Shown one piece after another: positions 23,699-32,616 of a DNA stretch of 64,000 bases. Position 1 is the first letter of the stretch, and each line of letters opens with the position of its first letter. The stretch comes from CAZCVI01 sp964502145 (GTDB lineage: Bacteria > Acidobacteriota > Aminicenantia > UBA2199). Under the pieces are notes generated by a model. That model saw only the letters and a list, made by a program, of their open reading frames with translations. It made no database searches and was not told the DNA's origin. The position numbers and the translations under genes were made by a program. The stretch is from contig CAZCVI010000013.1 in NCBI GenBank assembly GCA_964502145.1, positions 46,723-110,722 on the forward strand. The letters run 5' to 3'.

Positions 23699-24577
23699 TC
23701 AACCAAACTCTTTGAGACATTCCTGGGTGGTCATGTATTCGATACCAATGTCTTTGCAAACACGGGTAGAAGCCTGCCGCGACTGGTCCGGGGTATCGTA
23801 ACCCAAACCTACGCCGTATAAGGGTGTGGTTGCATCAGATATATTAATAATACGATCAAATGGAAACATCTGCCTCATCCCAATGGACGTGTGCAAACGA
23901 CAAATACCCTCCACTACCCCGGTATTAATAAATACCAACCGGTAACGATGGGGAGGGAACTTTTTCTTCAACAAAGAGTAGATATTAAAATTCTGCTGTG
24001 GAATCCCGGCAATATCTTGGCTAGGTAACGAGATATCGCTATCAATGCGCGTGGCATCGAAGTACTGCTTGGGGGCGGTAATATAATCGAAATTGCCTTC
24101 AATGAAATCGGCACTAGTGATGATCTTGAATTGAAAGGTTTCCTCCATATCCGTGGGTAAACAAAATGGCGTATTGTTTTCACCCTGAAAAAACACTCCC
24201 CTGGGCACAATAATCCCCCCTTTTCGTGAGGCAGCCGCCGCGCTTAAGATATCGGTCAACTGCGGGCTCAATGTTTTGTCTCCCAGATGCTGGCGCGGAC
24301 TATCAAGGGTGCTCATGTACACGAATTCGGGTCCATATTCCCATGGCTTTACAGCATTGTGTACCGGATAGAGCCCCCCGTTAATGGCATGTTCCGGCGC
24401 GGAAACGGGATGCAAATCCATATTGTTGATCACTAAATCTGCCAATGTCACCATATGGGCCGCGTTTTGTTTCTGTTCCACCGTGGTACCACAATAAAAA
24501 GAACCATTCGCATCCACAAAAGACCTGGACCAATCAATCAGATTAGAGATACGGATCACTTCTTTTTTTGCTGGCAA
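23699..24577 (-). CDS. Nicotinamidase-like cysteine hydrolase (isochorismatase fold)
   Basis: 292 residues, longer than typical PncA (about 210). The catalytic triad can be placed: Asp in LIDWSRSFVDANGSF, Lys in YITAPKQYFDAT and Cys in INTGVVEGICRLHT, each in the usual sequence context. It would hydrolyse nicotinamide to nicotinate. It lies 27 nt after a nicotinate phosphoribosyltransferase gene, so the two form a salvage operon. Other isochorismatase-family amidases are possible, but the neighbour favours NAD salvage. Confidence 0.8.
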   Translation of the reverse strand: MPAKKEVIRISNLIDWSRSFVDANGSFYCGTTVEQKQNAAHMVTLADLVINNMDLHPVSAPEHAINGGLYPVHNAVKPWEYGPEFVYMSTLDSPRQHLGDKTLSPQLTDILSAAAASRKGGIIVPRGVFFQGENNTPFCLPTDMEETFQFKIITSADFIEGNFDYITAPKQYFDATRIDSDISLPSQDIAGIPQQNFNIYSLLKKKFPPHRYRLVFINTGVVEGICRLHTSIGMRQMFPFDRIINISDATTPLYGVGLGYDTPDQSRQASTRVCKDIGIEYMTTQECLKEFG

Positions 24578-24604
24578 TGGAACCTCCTGGCTGCAATAAA
24601 TAAA

Positions 24605-25750
24605 CTATAGTACCCGTTTCATGACAGAATAATCAATGACGCCTGCTTCCCGTCCCGTTTTGGACATGGGCATGCCCGCTGTTTCAAAAATATCAGCCGT
24701 ACAACACGGAGCCTCGGATATTTCACCCACTCCCACCTCGGCAAAGAGGTTATGCCCTGTTTTTTCCCGGTACTCTTTATTGGCATGAACAAATGCTTTG
24801 GCTTTGGCTTCATTGCCGAAACCACTGGAAAGAAAGATTTCCGTGTTATTGGCAAAACCGTTCTCCAACAATGCGTTTCTCAGGTTGGTGACTACTTCGA
24901 TCGTCACTCCTTGCCCTGTTTTGTATTCCGGGTCCATTCCATTGGTATCGGGGTAGGGAGTACCTGATTCGCCGATGTTTTCCCAGCAGGTATCCACGCG
25001 GAAGGAGTTCTTGCGAATCCCAAAATAATTGGCGACTGCCAAACTGTCTGTTATTTCCCGGTTAAATGTATCCACCAGCGTCACCCGGGGGACTTCCAGT
25101 GGCATGTATTTATCAAAAAGCTGGGCTGTTTTTAGGGTGGCATTCTCTTTACCGTAAATAGAAGCCAGGATCACGGTTAATATATGGGGTGTTGTGCCCA
25201 CTCCTTTCTGACCGATGTTGGAGGACCCGACATCGGTGCTGGTTTGGCTGGCACCGGCTTTTAACGCGGCACCGGCAATTATTTTATCGACTGACCAATG
25301 ATAATGTCTGGCACCAAAATAAGTGATGGGGATGTCCATATAAATATCTTTTAATTTTTTAACCTTTGCTGTTACTTCCTTGGCTGTGGGTGGCTCAATA
25401 CCCATTGCCGTGGCAATAGCCGAGGAAAGCACACCCAAATACATGGTTTCCAGTTCTATAAAACTCTGCACTGGTCCCTTTATAATCATCAGTGGTTGGT
25501 TGTTTGCGAAGTTCTTGGATTGAGTCAGCCAGATTTCCCCGCCTTGACTTTCAAGATCGCTGTATTTAGTTAAAATCTCTACTGACTCATCCAGTCCGGC
25601 TACCGGTCCTTCGCCCCTGCAAAAGACTTTCATGGAAACAACGGGATTGATCTCTTCTTTCTTTAAAATCTCATTGGTTCTGAGAAAATACTTGTCCGTA
25701 TAGGGTGCATGGCTGTGAGGCAATGTTTGTTCTGTTGATGACATATTCAA
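24605..25750 (-). CDS. Nicotinate phosphoribosyltransferase
   Basis: 381 residues. It has the fold signatures of the short (archaeal-type) nicotinate phosphoribosyltransferases: GPVQSFIELETMYLGVLSSA, FGARHYHW (substrate tunnel), GAALKAGASQTSTD, LVDTFNREI and IFLSSGFGNE (phosphate loop). It makes nicotinate mononucleotide from nicotinate and PRPP. AGGAGG precedes ATG 25750. Together with the downstream cysteine hydrolase it recycles nicotinamide into NAD, which may matter in a genome that also encodes SIR2/TIR proteins. Confidence 0.88.
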   Translation of the reverse strand: MNMSSTEQTLPHSHAPYTDKYFLRTNEILKKEEINPVVSMKVFCRGEGPVAGLDESVEILTKYSDLESQGGEIWLTQSKNFANNQPLMIIKGPVQSFIELETMYLGVLSSAIATAMGIEPPTAKEVTAKVKKLKDIYMDIPITYFGARHYHWSVDKIIAGAALKAGASQTSTDVGSSNIGQKGVGTTPHILTVILASIYGKENATLKTAQLFDKYMPLEVPRVTLVDTFNREITDSLAVANYFGIRKNSFRVDTCWENIGESGTPYPDTNGMDPEYKTGQGVTIEVVTNLRNALLENGFANNTEIFLSSGFGNEAKAKAFVHANKEYREKTGHNLFAEVGVGEISEAPCCTADIFETAGMPMSKTGREAGVIDYSVMKRVL

Positions 25751-26102
25751 TAATCCTCCTGGAACATTCTCTGATCAGGTTTTTGTTATTTCGAAGCTTT
25801 TTTTTAAATCCTTAGATATGTATAATGGCTCATTTTTAAGAGTTTGTCAACAGTCTTTAAGAAGAAAATGCCTATTTTTTTTGACTATTCTTCTTCTCTA
25901 TCCTAGCTCTGCACTAGGGTTGCGGCTTTTCCCACTTGCTTTTAGGACACTCTTAAAGAACTGGGGGTGAATTCAGATTTTCTCTCCCCTTGCTTTTTAG
26001 GCGAAAATGAGATATAAGATAAGACTGACAAACAGAAATGTGAAATGTGAAAGTCATGTGGACATGTACTGATAAATTAATAAACAATAGCATAGGCCAG
26101 TA
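25751..26102. other. Divergent intergenic region between NAD salvage and ispA
   Basis: AT-rich sequence. It holds a partial GGGA-arm element at 25927-25976. I see no clear promoter for either side; ATG 26103/26115 is preceded by AAGGCAGTA for the second option. No gene is supported. Confidence 0.5.
25927..25976. repeat. Half copy of the GGGA-arm element
   Basis: On the minus strand it reads CTGAATTCACCCCCAGTTC, then TTTAAGAGTGTCCTAAAA and GCAAGTGGGAAAAG. It has the left end and conserved block of the family but none of the 9-bp arm units beyond the first. Confidence 0.65.
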
Positions 26103-26969
26103 ATGAAGGCAGTAATGAATGATTATATTAAAAATTTAGAAGCCCGGATAGATCAGGCATTGCCTGCGGGTATTCACCCTGAAAAAGGAGTGCTGGAATC
26201 GGCAATCCATTATGCATTGAGCGTCAAAGGGAAGCGGTTGCGACCTTTGCTTTTTTTAACGTTGCTTGATGCCTATAAAATGAATTCATTGGACTATATA
26301 ACCATCGCGTGTAGCATCGAATATATTCATACCTATTCGTTGATTCATGATGATCTGCCTGCGATGGATAACGATGACTTCCGTCGTGGTATGCCCACTG
26401 TTCATAAGAAATATAACGAGGCTATCGCCTTATTGGCGGGGGACACATTGCTCACGTTTGCTTTTGAAAAAATTTCCCATGCGCCTATTCCCGCTGAAAA
26501 AATCGTGAATATCCTCAAAATATTAACCACGGGTATAGGCAAAGACGGTATGGCGGGTGGCCAGGTGTTGGACCTGGGCTTTGACGGCAATAAAGATTCT
26601 ATCTTTGCTATTCACCGCCTAAAAACGGCTGAATTGATTAAAGCCACACTGTTGTCTGCGGCTGAAATTATCGGTATGACTGCAACCCAAAAAGAATTGG
26701 TGGCGGACCTGGGTCTGACAATTGGCATCGCCTTTCAAATGGCAGATGACCTTTTGGATATGACGGGCAATGAAAAAGAGGTAGGCAAGAAATTAAAAAA
26801 AGACCAGGGGAACAATAGTCCCAATTGTGTCTTGTTCTATGGCGAAGAATATATCAAGCATAAAATCGCCAGCGATTATATCCATGCTCAGTCTATCCTC
26901 GAACAATTACAGATTGATTTCCCCCCCTTTTTGTCCTTGATGGAAAAAATGGTCTATAGGAGCAAGTAA
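26103..26969 (+). CDS. ispA: Polyprenyl (farnesyl/geranylgeranyl) diphosphate synthase
   Basis: 288 residues (284 if translation starts at ATG 26115, which has the better ribosome site). The first aspartate-rich motif is DDLPAMDNDD, the second is FQMADDLLD, and GKRLRP precedes them. It condenses isopentenyl units into C15/C20 diphosphates. The short spacing before the first Asp-rich motif (YIHTYSLIHDD) fits an IspA-type enzyme. Its TAA overlaps the dxs ATG by one base, so the two are translationally coupled. Confidence 0.92.
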   Translation: MKAVMNDYIKNLEARIDQALPAGIHPEKGVLESAIHYALSVKGKRLRPLLFLTLLDAYKMNSLDYITIACSIEYIHTYSLIHDDLPAMDNDDFRRGMPTVHKKYNEAIALLAGDTLLTFAFEKISHAPIPAEKIVNILKILTTGIGKDGMAGGQVLDLGFDGNKDSIFAIHRLKTAELIKATLLSAAEIIGMTATQKELVADLGLTIGIAFQMADDLLDMTGNEKEVGKKLKKDQGNNSPNCVLFYGEEYIKHKIASDYIHAQSILEQLQIDFPPFLSLMEKMVYRSK

Positions 26970-28867
26970 TGAATTCGGTGCTGGATAAAATAAATTTTCC
27001 CCGCGATTTAAAAGAATTACCTTTTGGGGAACTGGAGACCCTTTCCCGGGAAATACGTAATATTATCATTGATGTAGTGAGTAAAAATGGTGGGCACTTG
27101 GCTTCTAACCTGGGGGCGGTTGATTTGACCCTGATGTTGCATCGTGTGTTTGATGCGCCCAGGGATAAAATTATTTTTGATGTGGGCCACCAGTGTTATA
27201 CTCATAAAATTCTTACAGGTCGCAAGGCGCGGATTCATACTATTCGGCAAAAGGATGGGTTGTTGGGGTTTCCCGATTACCATGAAAGTGAATACGATGT
27301 GCTCAATACCGGTCATGCGTCGACATCCTTGGCCTTTGCTTCCGGCATGGCTGTGGCCCGCGATTGTGCGGGGCAAGATTATCATATCATTGCGGTGATT
27401 GGTGATGGTGCTCTGACTGGCGGGGTGGCTTTGGAAGCGCTGAATCATATCGGGCAAGTGAAACAGCGTTTGATCATTGTGCTCAATGATAATAAAATGT
27501 CAATCTCTCCTAATGTGGGTGGCATTTCAAAATATCTCAATTACCTCGCTTCCGGGAGATCTTATATCCGTATGAAAGAGGTAGTGCAGAGAATTTTTAA
27601 AGCGATTCCTGGCATTGGCAAAAAAATGGTGGACGTGACCCGGAAAATGTTGACAGTCATGCGGATCATGGTTGTACCCGGTTCATTCTTCAATGATCTC
27701 GGTGTGAAATACATCGGCCCTATTCAAGGGCACAATCTAAAGGAGTTGGAAGACGCTTTCCAAGAAGCTAAAAAATATGATTTCCCGGTGTTGTTGCACG
27801 TGGTGACTGAAAAGGGCCAGGGGTATAAACCTGCCGAGGAGGATCCCAGTTCGTATCACTCTTCCGGTCCTTTTGATATTGCCAATGGTCAATTTATTAC
27901 CAAGAGTACTAATCCGGCTTATTCGGTGGTATTCGGTGAAACGGTGTGTGAAATGATTCGCGGTGATAAAACGATTATTGCCTTGACCGCAGCCATGCCC
28001 GGTGGGACTGGTTTGGACTTGGTGCAGGCGGAATTCCCGGAAAACTTCTACGATGTGGGGATCGCGGAGCAATATATGTTTAGTTTTGCCGGGGGATTGG
28101 CACTGGGGGGACGTAAACCTATCGTGGCCATTTACTCCACTTTTTTACAGCGCGCCATTGATCAGGTGATCCATGATATCTCGTTGATGAATATTCCGAT
28201 GGTTGTTGGAATTGATCGGGCAGGGTTGGTGGCGGGTGATGGTCCCACGCACCAGGGGCTTTATGATATCTCTCTTTTAAGACCTATTCCCGGCCTTGTT
28301 TTAATGGCTCCAAAAGATGAAAACGAAATGCGCCATATGATCTATACTGGGATGTTATTACGAAAACCGGTCTTTATCCGTTACCCGAAGGAACCGGGGA
28401 TCGGTGTGGCTATGGATAAAGAATTCAAGGAATTGCCTTTAGGTAAAGGTGAAATTCTGCGGGAAGGAAATGATGGTGTTATTCTTGCGGTCGGCACGCT
28501 CGTTTACCGGGCTCTGCAAGCTGCAGAAAAACTGGCCACGGAGAACAAAATCCATTTAACCGTCGTGAATATCCGTTATATTAAACCCTTGGATAGCCCA
28601 TTAATTTTAAGTTTTTTTACTGCGGCGCATGTTCCCTCTGGCAAAAAGATACCCATCATTACGATTGAAGATGGTATTCGTGATGGGGGGTTCAGTACTA
28701 TTGTCCGTGAATTGCTGTTGTCGCAAAAAGTCGAGAACTTTGAACTCCTCTCCCTGGGTATCCCCGAAGAGATTGGGACTGTGGCTTCCCGGGAAGAGCT
28801 ACTGGACCAGTACCATCTTAATGCCCAGGGCATTTATCAAGAGATAAAAGAACTATTCAAATTATAG
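26969..28867 (+). CDS. dxs: 1-deoxy-D-xylulose-5-phosphate synthase
   Basis: 632 residues, full length. Thiamine diphosphate motif GDGALTGG...NDN is present, along with GHQCYTHKILTGR, HNLKELEDAFQEAK, the catalytic Glu region DVGIAEQYMFSFAGGLA and a C-terminal transketolase domain (HLTVVNIRYIKPLD). It catalyses the first step of the MEP isoprenoid pathway from pyruvate and glyceraldehyde 3-phosphate. The ispA-dxs pairing is common in bacteria. Confidence 0.96.
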   Translation: MNSVLDKINFPRDLKELPFGELETLSREIRNIIIDVVSKNGGHLASNLGAVDLTLMLHRVFDAPRDKIIFDVGHQCYTHKILTGRKARIHTIRQKDGLLGFPDYHESEYDVLNTGHASTSLAFASGMAVARDCAGQDYHIIAVIGDGALTGGVALEALNHIGQVKQRLIIVLNDNKMSISPNVGGISKYLNYLASGRSYIRMKEVVQRIFKAIPGIGKKMVDVTRKMLTVMRIMVVPGSFFNDLGVKYIGPIQGHNLKELEDAFQEAKKYDFPVLLHVVTEKGQGYKPAEEDPSSYHSSGPFDIANGQFITKSTNPAYSVVFGETVCEMIRGDKTIIALTAAMPGGTGLDLVQAEFPENFYDVGIAEQYMFSFAGGLALGGRKPIVAIYSTFLQRAIDQVIHDISLMNIPMVVGIDRAGLVAGDGPTHQGLYDISLLRPIPGLVLMAPKDENEMRHMIYTGMLLRKPVFIRYPKEPGIGVAMDKEFKELPLGKGEILREGNDGVILAVGTLVYRALQAAEKLATENKIHLTVVNIRYIKPLDSPLILSFFTAAHVPSGKKIPIITIEDGIRDGGFSTIVRELLLSQKVENFELLSLGIPEEIGTVASREELLDQYHLNAQGIYQEIKELFKL

Positions 28868-29210
28868 ACGATATCGTATGATGTGGTGTTCGTAATAACC
28901 TCAGAAGTCCACTCAACACGGTCGGAACTCTGGCATTCTCTCTGGTAAAGGCACCTCGTTCAGGAAATGAAGGCGTCCTTCAATTGTGTCTTACTGAAAT
29001 ATAAATTTTCTTTTTTTTGGGTCATGGGGATTGATAATTTTTTTTTATAATGAGATAATAACATCCTAAGAAAGCGACGGAATTAATGAACGTCGATTAT
29101 CGTATGGTTATGTGGTGTTCAATGTGGATTCAATGTGGATGGTATAAATAAGATCGGAAGAAAATGAAACTAGCGGGTGCTAAAATTTTGATGAAAGAGA
29201 AGAAAAAAAA
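28868..29210. other. Intergenic region after dxs
   Basis: No clear terminator or gene. A T-rich stretch (29005-29050) and a doubled TTCAATGTGGA (29117-29138) are visible. A 16-codon frame from ATG 29164 ends in TGA overlapping the ATG of the gene at 29211; it may be another short leader ORF, with low confidence. Confidence 0.45.
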
Positions 29211-29489
29211 ATGATAGAAGCAAACCAAATCTATAAACTTTTGCATTCGGTTAAAGGGTGGCCCGTGGAAGATGCCAGTACTTTGGAAGAAGCCTCCGCC
29301 AATATTTTCGGAAGCCCTTACTGGAATATTCCTGAGGATTGTTATCTGGTAATCGAAACCAATGCCACGTACTGTTTGTTGGGTGTTTTTCAAAATGGCA
29401 AAGTCAGACCGGACTGTCGGTACTTGACGGTCTCTACCCACTTCGATGGACATGTTGAATTATCGGGTGTGGACTGCCACATTGAATGA
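29211..29489 (+). CDS. Unknown 92-residue protein
   Basis: The protein is soluble and acidic, with no signal peptide or recognised motif. It contains segments likely to be an alpha/beta fold (NIPEDCYLVIETNATYCLLGVFQNGKV). The ATG overlaps the stop of a possible leader ORF. It is followed after 29 nt by another unknown gene in the same direction, so the two probably form a small operon. I do not recognise the family. Confidence 0.6.
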   Translation: MIEANQIYKLLHSVKGWPVEDASTLEEASANIFGSPYWNIPEDCYLVIETNATYCLLGVFQNGKVRPDCRYLTVSTHFDGHVELSGVDCHIE

Positions 29490-29518
29490 ACCAATGCCTG
29501 GGATGAATCATAATAATC

Positions 29519-29986
29519 ATGGAATGGAAAGATACGGTTGTAAAATTTTATGAACTAAAAAGAAACAGCCTGACGTTCAAAGGAAATTTATATGATTACG
29601 CCTACATCAGCAATAAAAAATCCGTGGGGGTCATCACCGAGGTATTGGGGGAAAATATATTTACTATCGCCTTTTTCCCTTCGATGAAAAACGATCGTAC
29701 CTTTGTCAGCAACGTTTATTTTAATCGGCAGATGGATTTTATCATTCCCCGTTACGAGAGTTTGCTCAAGTTTGCCAATTATATCCTCCAGAAAGAGATC
29801 CAGTTGGAAAAGACGATTGATGTGGTGGATCACAAGTTTGCAGAAGCCTCTTCCAGCAGTTACCTGTTGTATGAAAAATTGGCGGAACTGTACAAGGAAC
29901 CGGGTCATCAAAATCGTTCCCAGTATGATATGATTCTCTTTTTTATCTGCCGTTGGTTGGGATTAGAGGAAGAGGTGTATCGGTAG
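29519..29986 (+). CDS. Unknown 155-residue protein
   Basis: A mixed alpha/beta N-terminal half (VVKFYELKRNSLTFKGNLYDYAYI) is followed by a helical C-terminal half (ILQKEIQLEKTIDVVDHKFAEA). No catalytic motif or membrane segment is seen. An ATG with no obvious ribosome site starts the frame. It is likely co-transcribed with the gene at 29211. Confidence 0.6.
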   Translation: MEWKDTVVKFYELKRNSLTFKGNLYDYAYISNKKSVGVITEVLGENIFTIAFFPSMKNDRTFVSNVYFNRQMDFIIPRYESLLKFANYILQKEIQLEKTIDVVDHKFAEASSSSYLLYEKLAELYKEPGHQNRSQYDMILFFICRWLGLEEEVYR

Positions 29987-30336
29987 CAGGGGGGTGTCTT
30001 CATTGCTTGGATTCATCGTCAGATTATTTAAAACATGTATGAGTGTCAGCTAGTATTCTGGATTAAAACATCATGGGGATGGGAAGCAATGAATACGTTT
30101 TGGGGTACACCTTTTCCCTGCCAAGGATGTATCGCTTAATTATGCCTTCATCTCTGTAAAAAAGGGTTACAACGAGTCGTTTTTACCTTTACAATTCCTT
30201 CTTCTTTGGTACGATGTGTCAATGTTCTGGTGTACTTTGCCATTTGTGGGGTGCGATGTCTTGTTGTCGCTGTAAACTGTGCCATTCATGAAGTGGAATC
30301 AGTTGTTTTTTGGGTACACTCTCTATATGTTGTACT

Positions 30337-30525
30337 GCAATGTCTACATGTTGTGGTGCAATGTCTAAATGCAGCTTTGCAATGTCTACATGTTGTGGTG
30401 CAATGTCTAAATGCAGCTTTGCAATGTCTACATGTTGTGGTGCAATATCTAAATGCAGCGTTGTAATGTCTACATGTTGTGGTGCAATCTCTAAATGCAG
30501 CTTTGCAATGTCTATATGTCGTGTT
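30337..30525. repeat. 42-bp tandem array made of alternating 21-mers
   Basis: The unit is GCAATGTCTACATGTTGTGGT (21 nt) followed by a related 21-mer beginning GCAATGTCTAAATGCAGC. Four and a half 42-bp units are nearly identical; the fourth and fifth are more diverged. The period is divisible by three and several frames stay open, giving Cys-rich or hydrophobic heptads, but none has a credible start site. Confidence 0.85.
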
Positions 30526-30693
30526 ACACTCTTAACTTGCTATACTGAAACGTGTTCTTTCCATCCTAAAGTATCTACTTGCTCTGGTACGAAGTTCAAG
30601 TTCCCCTCTACTTTGCCTTTTAAAATTCGAAACAATGTCCTGGTAAACCTGGATTGCCTATTTTCATTGATCAAGCGGGAAGAAAATTTGTGA

Positions 30694-30840
30694 ATGCGAC
30701 AGGGATGTCGCGTCTACAATGCCCCAAAACCGAAAGACGAAGAGAAACCAGACATTGGACTCAATGTGCCGGAAGATAAAATCCGCAAAAGATTTCATCT
30801 TTCACTAAAAAATCTTTTCCAATGGCTTATGTCTATTTGA
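30694..30840 (+). pseudogene. Short coding remnant of unknown origin
   Basis: A 48-codon frame ends KIRKRFHLSLKNLFQWLMSI, preceded by the acidic PKDEEKPDIGLNVPED. The composition looks like the C-terminus of a real protein. Its 5' end coincides with a GCGACAGGGATGTCGC hairpin repeat also present inside the inverted-repeat element near 58410, suggesting that an insertion removed the rest of the gene. Confidence 0.35.
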
Positions 30841-30885
30841 ATGGTCTCTAATTTGCCTCTATTTAAAGTGCATACAAATGTTTTC

Positions 30886-32277
30886 TCACCCTTCATTCGT
30901 TTCTTTTTTAGCTGGCAGGTAGATACTTATTGTTGTTCCTTTTCCTGGTTCGCTGGTAACGTCCATCCAACCATTATGTTGTTTTACTGTGCCATATACG
31001 AAAGAAAGACCCAACCCAGTACCCTGCCCGGGATTTTTCGTGGTAAAAAACGGGTCGTAGATTTTAGCCAAAGTGTCGCTATTCATTCCTATACCGGTAT
31101 CTTGAACAGATAAGCAGACATAGGAACCATTTTTGATGTGGGTCGCCGCATCCATCCCCTCTGGAAAGAAGGCGTTTTTAATCGTGATGGTCACTTTCCC
31201 GTTTTCTTGACCTGCCATCGCATCGCGGGCATTCTGAACCAAATCCATGATGACCTGGATGATTTGGATGGGGTCTACTTCTACCAAGTGCGTATCTGGT
31301 TCCTGTTCGATCATCAGGCAGACGTGCTTTCCCAATTCATTATCAATGGCGTAACCCGCCCGTTTGACCAATGTCTGCATGTCCACCGTTTCCATTTTTA
31401 AAATTTGTTTTCTGCTAAAGGAAAGCAATTGATCGGTAAGAGAGGCAATACGTTCTGAGGCATTTTTAATCGCTGTTAATTTCTTATCCATAGATGCATC
31501 GCCCTGTAACTGGTTAAGCAATAGCTCGGTGTTACCCAGTATCACGGAAACTTGGTTGTTAAATTCATGGGCCATACCACCTGCCAATGTACCAATGGCT
31601 TCTATTTTTCTTGCTGCCAGAAGTTCTTCATGCAGGCGATTTTTCTCCTCTTCGGACGCTTTAAGAGAATTTAACGTTTTGGTTAATTCATCCGCCTTGG
31701 CAGTGATCCGATCCTGCGTGTGGGCTCGAACACTCTCTGAAAAATTGGAGAAACAAAATATTACCAAAAGGGAAGTCAGAAACCGAATCTTAAAATCGAA
31801 CGAATAGGCTGTGACCATCAAAGGCGTTCCCGGTAAAAAAAACATGAAGAGTATCACTGCCATAAAAATAACCATGCCCCGTGTTCCCCGTTTGGAACCA
31901 TGGAGGAACGGCAGTAACACGGGAAAAGAAAACGACCACAATGGCCCAGTACCTTCCACACCACCATCGGCAATAAGGTATAAAAAAAGAATACCGAGAA
32001 ACCCCGTGGTGATGTTTCCCGCTACAACAATATTCCCGGTACGGCGGAGATAAAAATACAAAACAATCATGGATATCAACGCGGCTACTTCCAGAATATT
32101 GAGCCAATACTTACCCTGGGTATAGGCAATAATCGTATAAGGAGTTAAAAATAGCAGGGTAAAAAAGAAGGTCATATTCAGCAATTCAATTTTTCGATCA
32201 ATTTCGATACTGAATTGACTTTTGGGGGCGAACATACGCCGCAATCCCCGATAAAAATGGTTTAGTGTTTCCTTCAT
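30886..32277 (-). CDS. Membrane-bound sensor histidine kinase
   Basis: 463 residues. Six N-terminal hydrophobic helices (about 30-185) form an integral-membrane sensor. A coiled linker (RITAKADELTKTLNSLKASEEEKNRLHEEL) leads to the dimerisation/phosphoacceptor helix with the H-box GGMAHEFNNQVSVILGN. The ATPase domain has an N-box DLVQNARDAM, G1 VQDTGIGM and G2 GTGLGLS. There is no receiver domain and no response-regulator neighbour, so it is an orphan kinase. TATAAG lies 8 nt before ATG 32277. Confidence 0.9.
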   Translation of the reverse strand: MKETLNHFYRGLRRMFAPKSQFSIEIDRKIELLNMTFFFTLLFLTPYTIIAYTQGKYWLNILEVAALISMIVLYFYLRRTGNIVVAGNITTGFLGILFLYLIADGGVEGTGPLWSFSFPVLLPFLHGSKRGTRGMVIFMAVILFMFFLPGTPLMVTAYSFDFKIRFLTSLLVIFCFSNFSESVRAHTQDRITAKADELTKTLNSLKASEEEKNRLHEELLAARKIEAIGTLAGGMAHEFNNQVSVILGNTELLLNQLQGDASMDKKLTAIKNASERIASLTDQLLSFSRKQILKMETVDMQTLVKRAGYAIDNELGKHVCLMIEQEPDTHLVEVDPIQIIQVIMDLVQNARDAMAGQENGKVTITIKNAFFPEGMDAATHIKNGSYVCLSVQDTGIGMNSDTLAKIYDPFFTTKNPGQGTGLGLSFVYGTVKQHNGWMDVTSEPGKGTTISIYLPAKKETNEG

Positions 32278-32387
32278 CCATTCATCTTATACAATAAAAA
32301 AAATAAATTCAATGGAAAAATAAAAGAATAACAAACGTTTTCTACTTTGTTCCTATCTTTGAGAAGGTGGATTTTTTGATTGTTAGA

Positions 32388-32570
32388 CCTAAATCCACCG
32401 CCAAGTTTCAGAAAAAACTGGACTATCTGGACATACTGGATATTTTGGACTTACTGGACTTCACAAAACCTTTGATTTTTCGAGCTTGTCCAGTAAGTCC
32501 AGTACGTCCAGATAGTCCAGTCAGCCACGGTTATCCGTGGCTCTTTTTAATATTTGGCGGTGGATTTAGG
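32388..32570. repeat. Complete palindromic element with perfect 17-bp terminal inverted repeats
   Basis: CCTAAATCCACCGCCAA (32388-32404) is exactly inverted at 32554-32570. Between them five CTGGACnnn 9-bp units (CTGGACTAT, CTGGACATA and so on) are followed by the complementary GTCCAG units (to about 32521), which can fold into a long hairpin. It is the best-preserved member of the family. A second, intrinsic-terminator-like hairpin sits near its right end. Confidence 0.88.
32523..32547 (+). terminator. Intrinsic-terminator-like hairpin inside the palindromic element
   Basis: AGCCACGG and CCGTGGCT form a perfect 8-bp stem around TTAT and are followed by CTTTTTAA. It is oriented to stop plus-strand transcription. 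No plus-strand gene lies upstream, so it may belong to the element or insulate the smr gene. Confidence 0.6.
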
Positions 32571-32616
32571 ATTGGCGGTTGCATTCTTTTCTTTTATTAT
32601 ATACAATAGTATCAGG

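Larger units (their letters stand above)
29987..30885. other. Long non-coding, repeat-bearing region
   Basis: About 900 bp with no supported intact gene. Positions 29987-30336 are nondescript AT-rich sequence. Positions 30337-30525 are a 42-bp tandem array. A short hairpin GCGACAGGGATGTCGC is at 30697-30712. Positions 30694-30840 hold a coding remnant. Confidence 0.6.

Noticed and set aside
23477..23706. Short open frames on both strands behind rnpB
   Set aside because: They overlap the RNase P 3' end and the 43-bp repeats and have no recognisable protein features.
30310..30693. 127-residue Cys-rich open frame with 7-residue repeats
   Set aside because: It starts at a TTG without ribosome site, exists only because the repeat period is divisible by three, and other frames are equally open.
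32367..32609. 80-residue frame across the palindromic element
   Set aside because: It is composed of the element's L-D-I-L and S-P-V-R repeats and ends inside the smr promoter.
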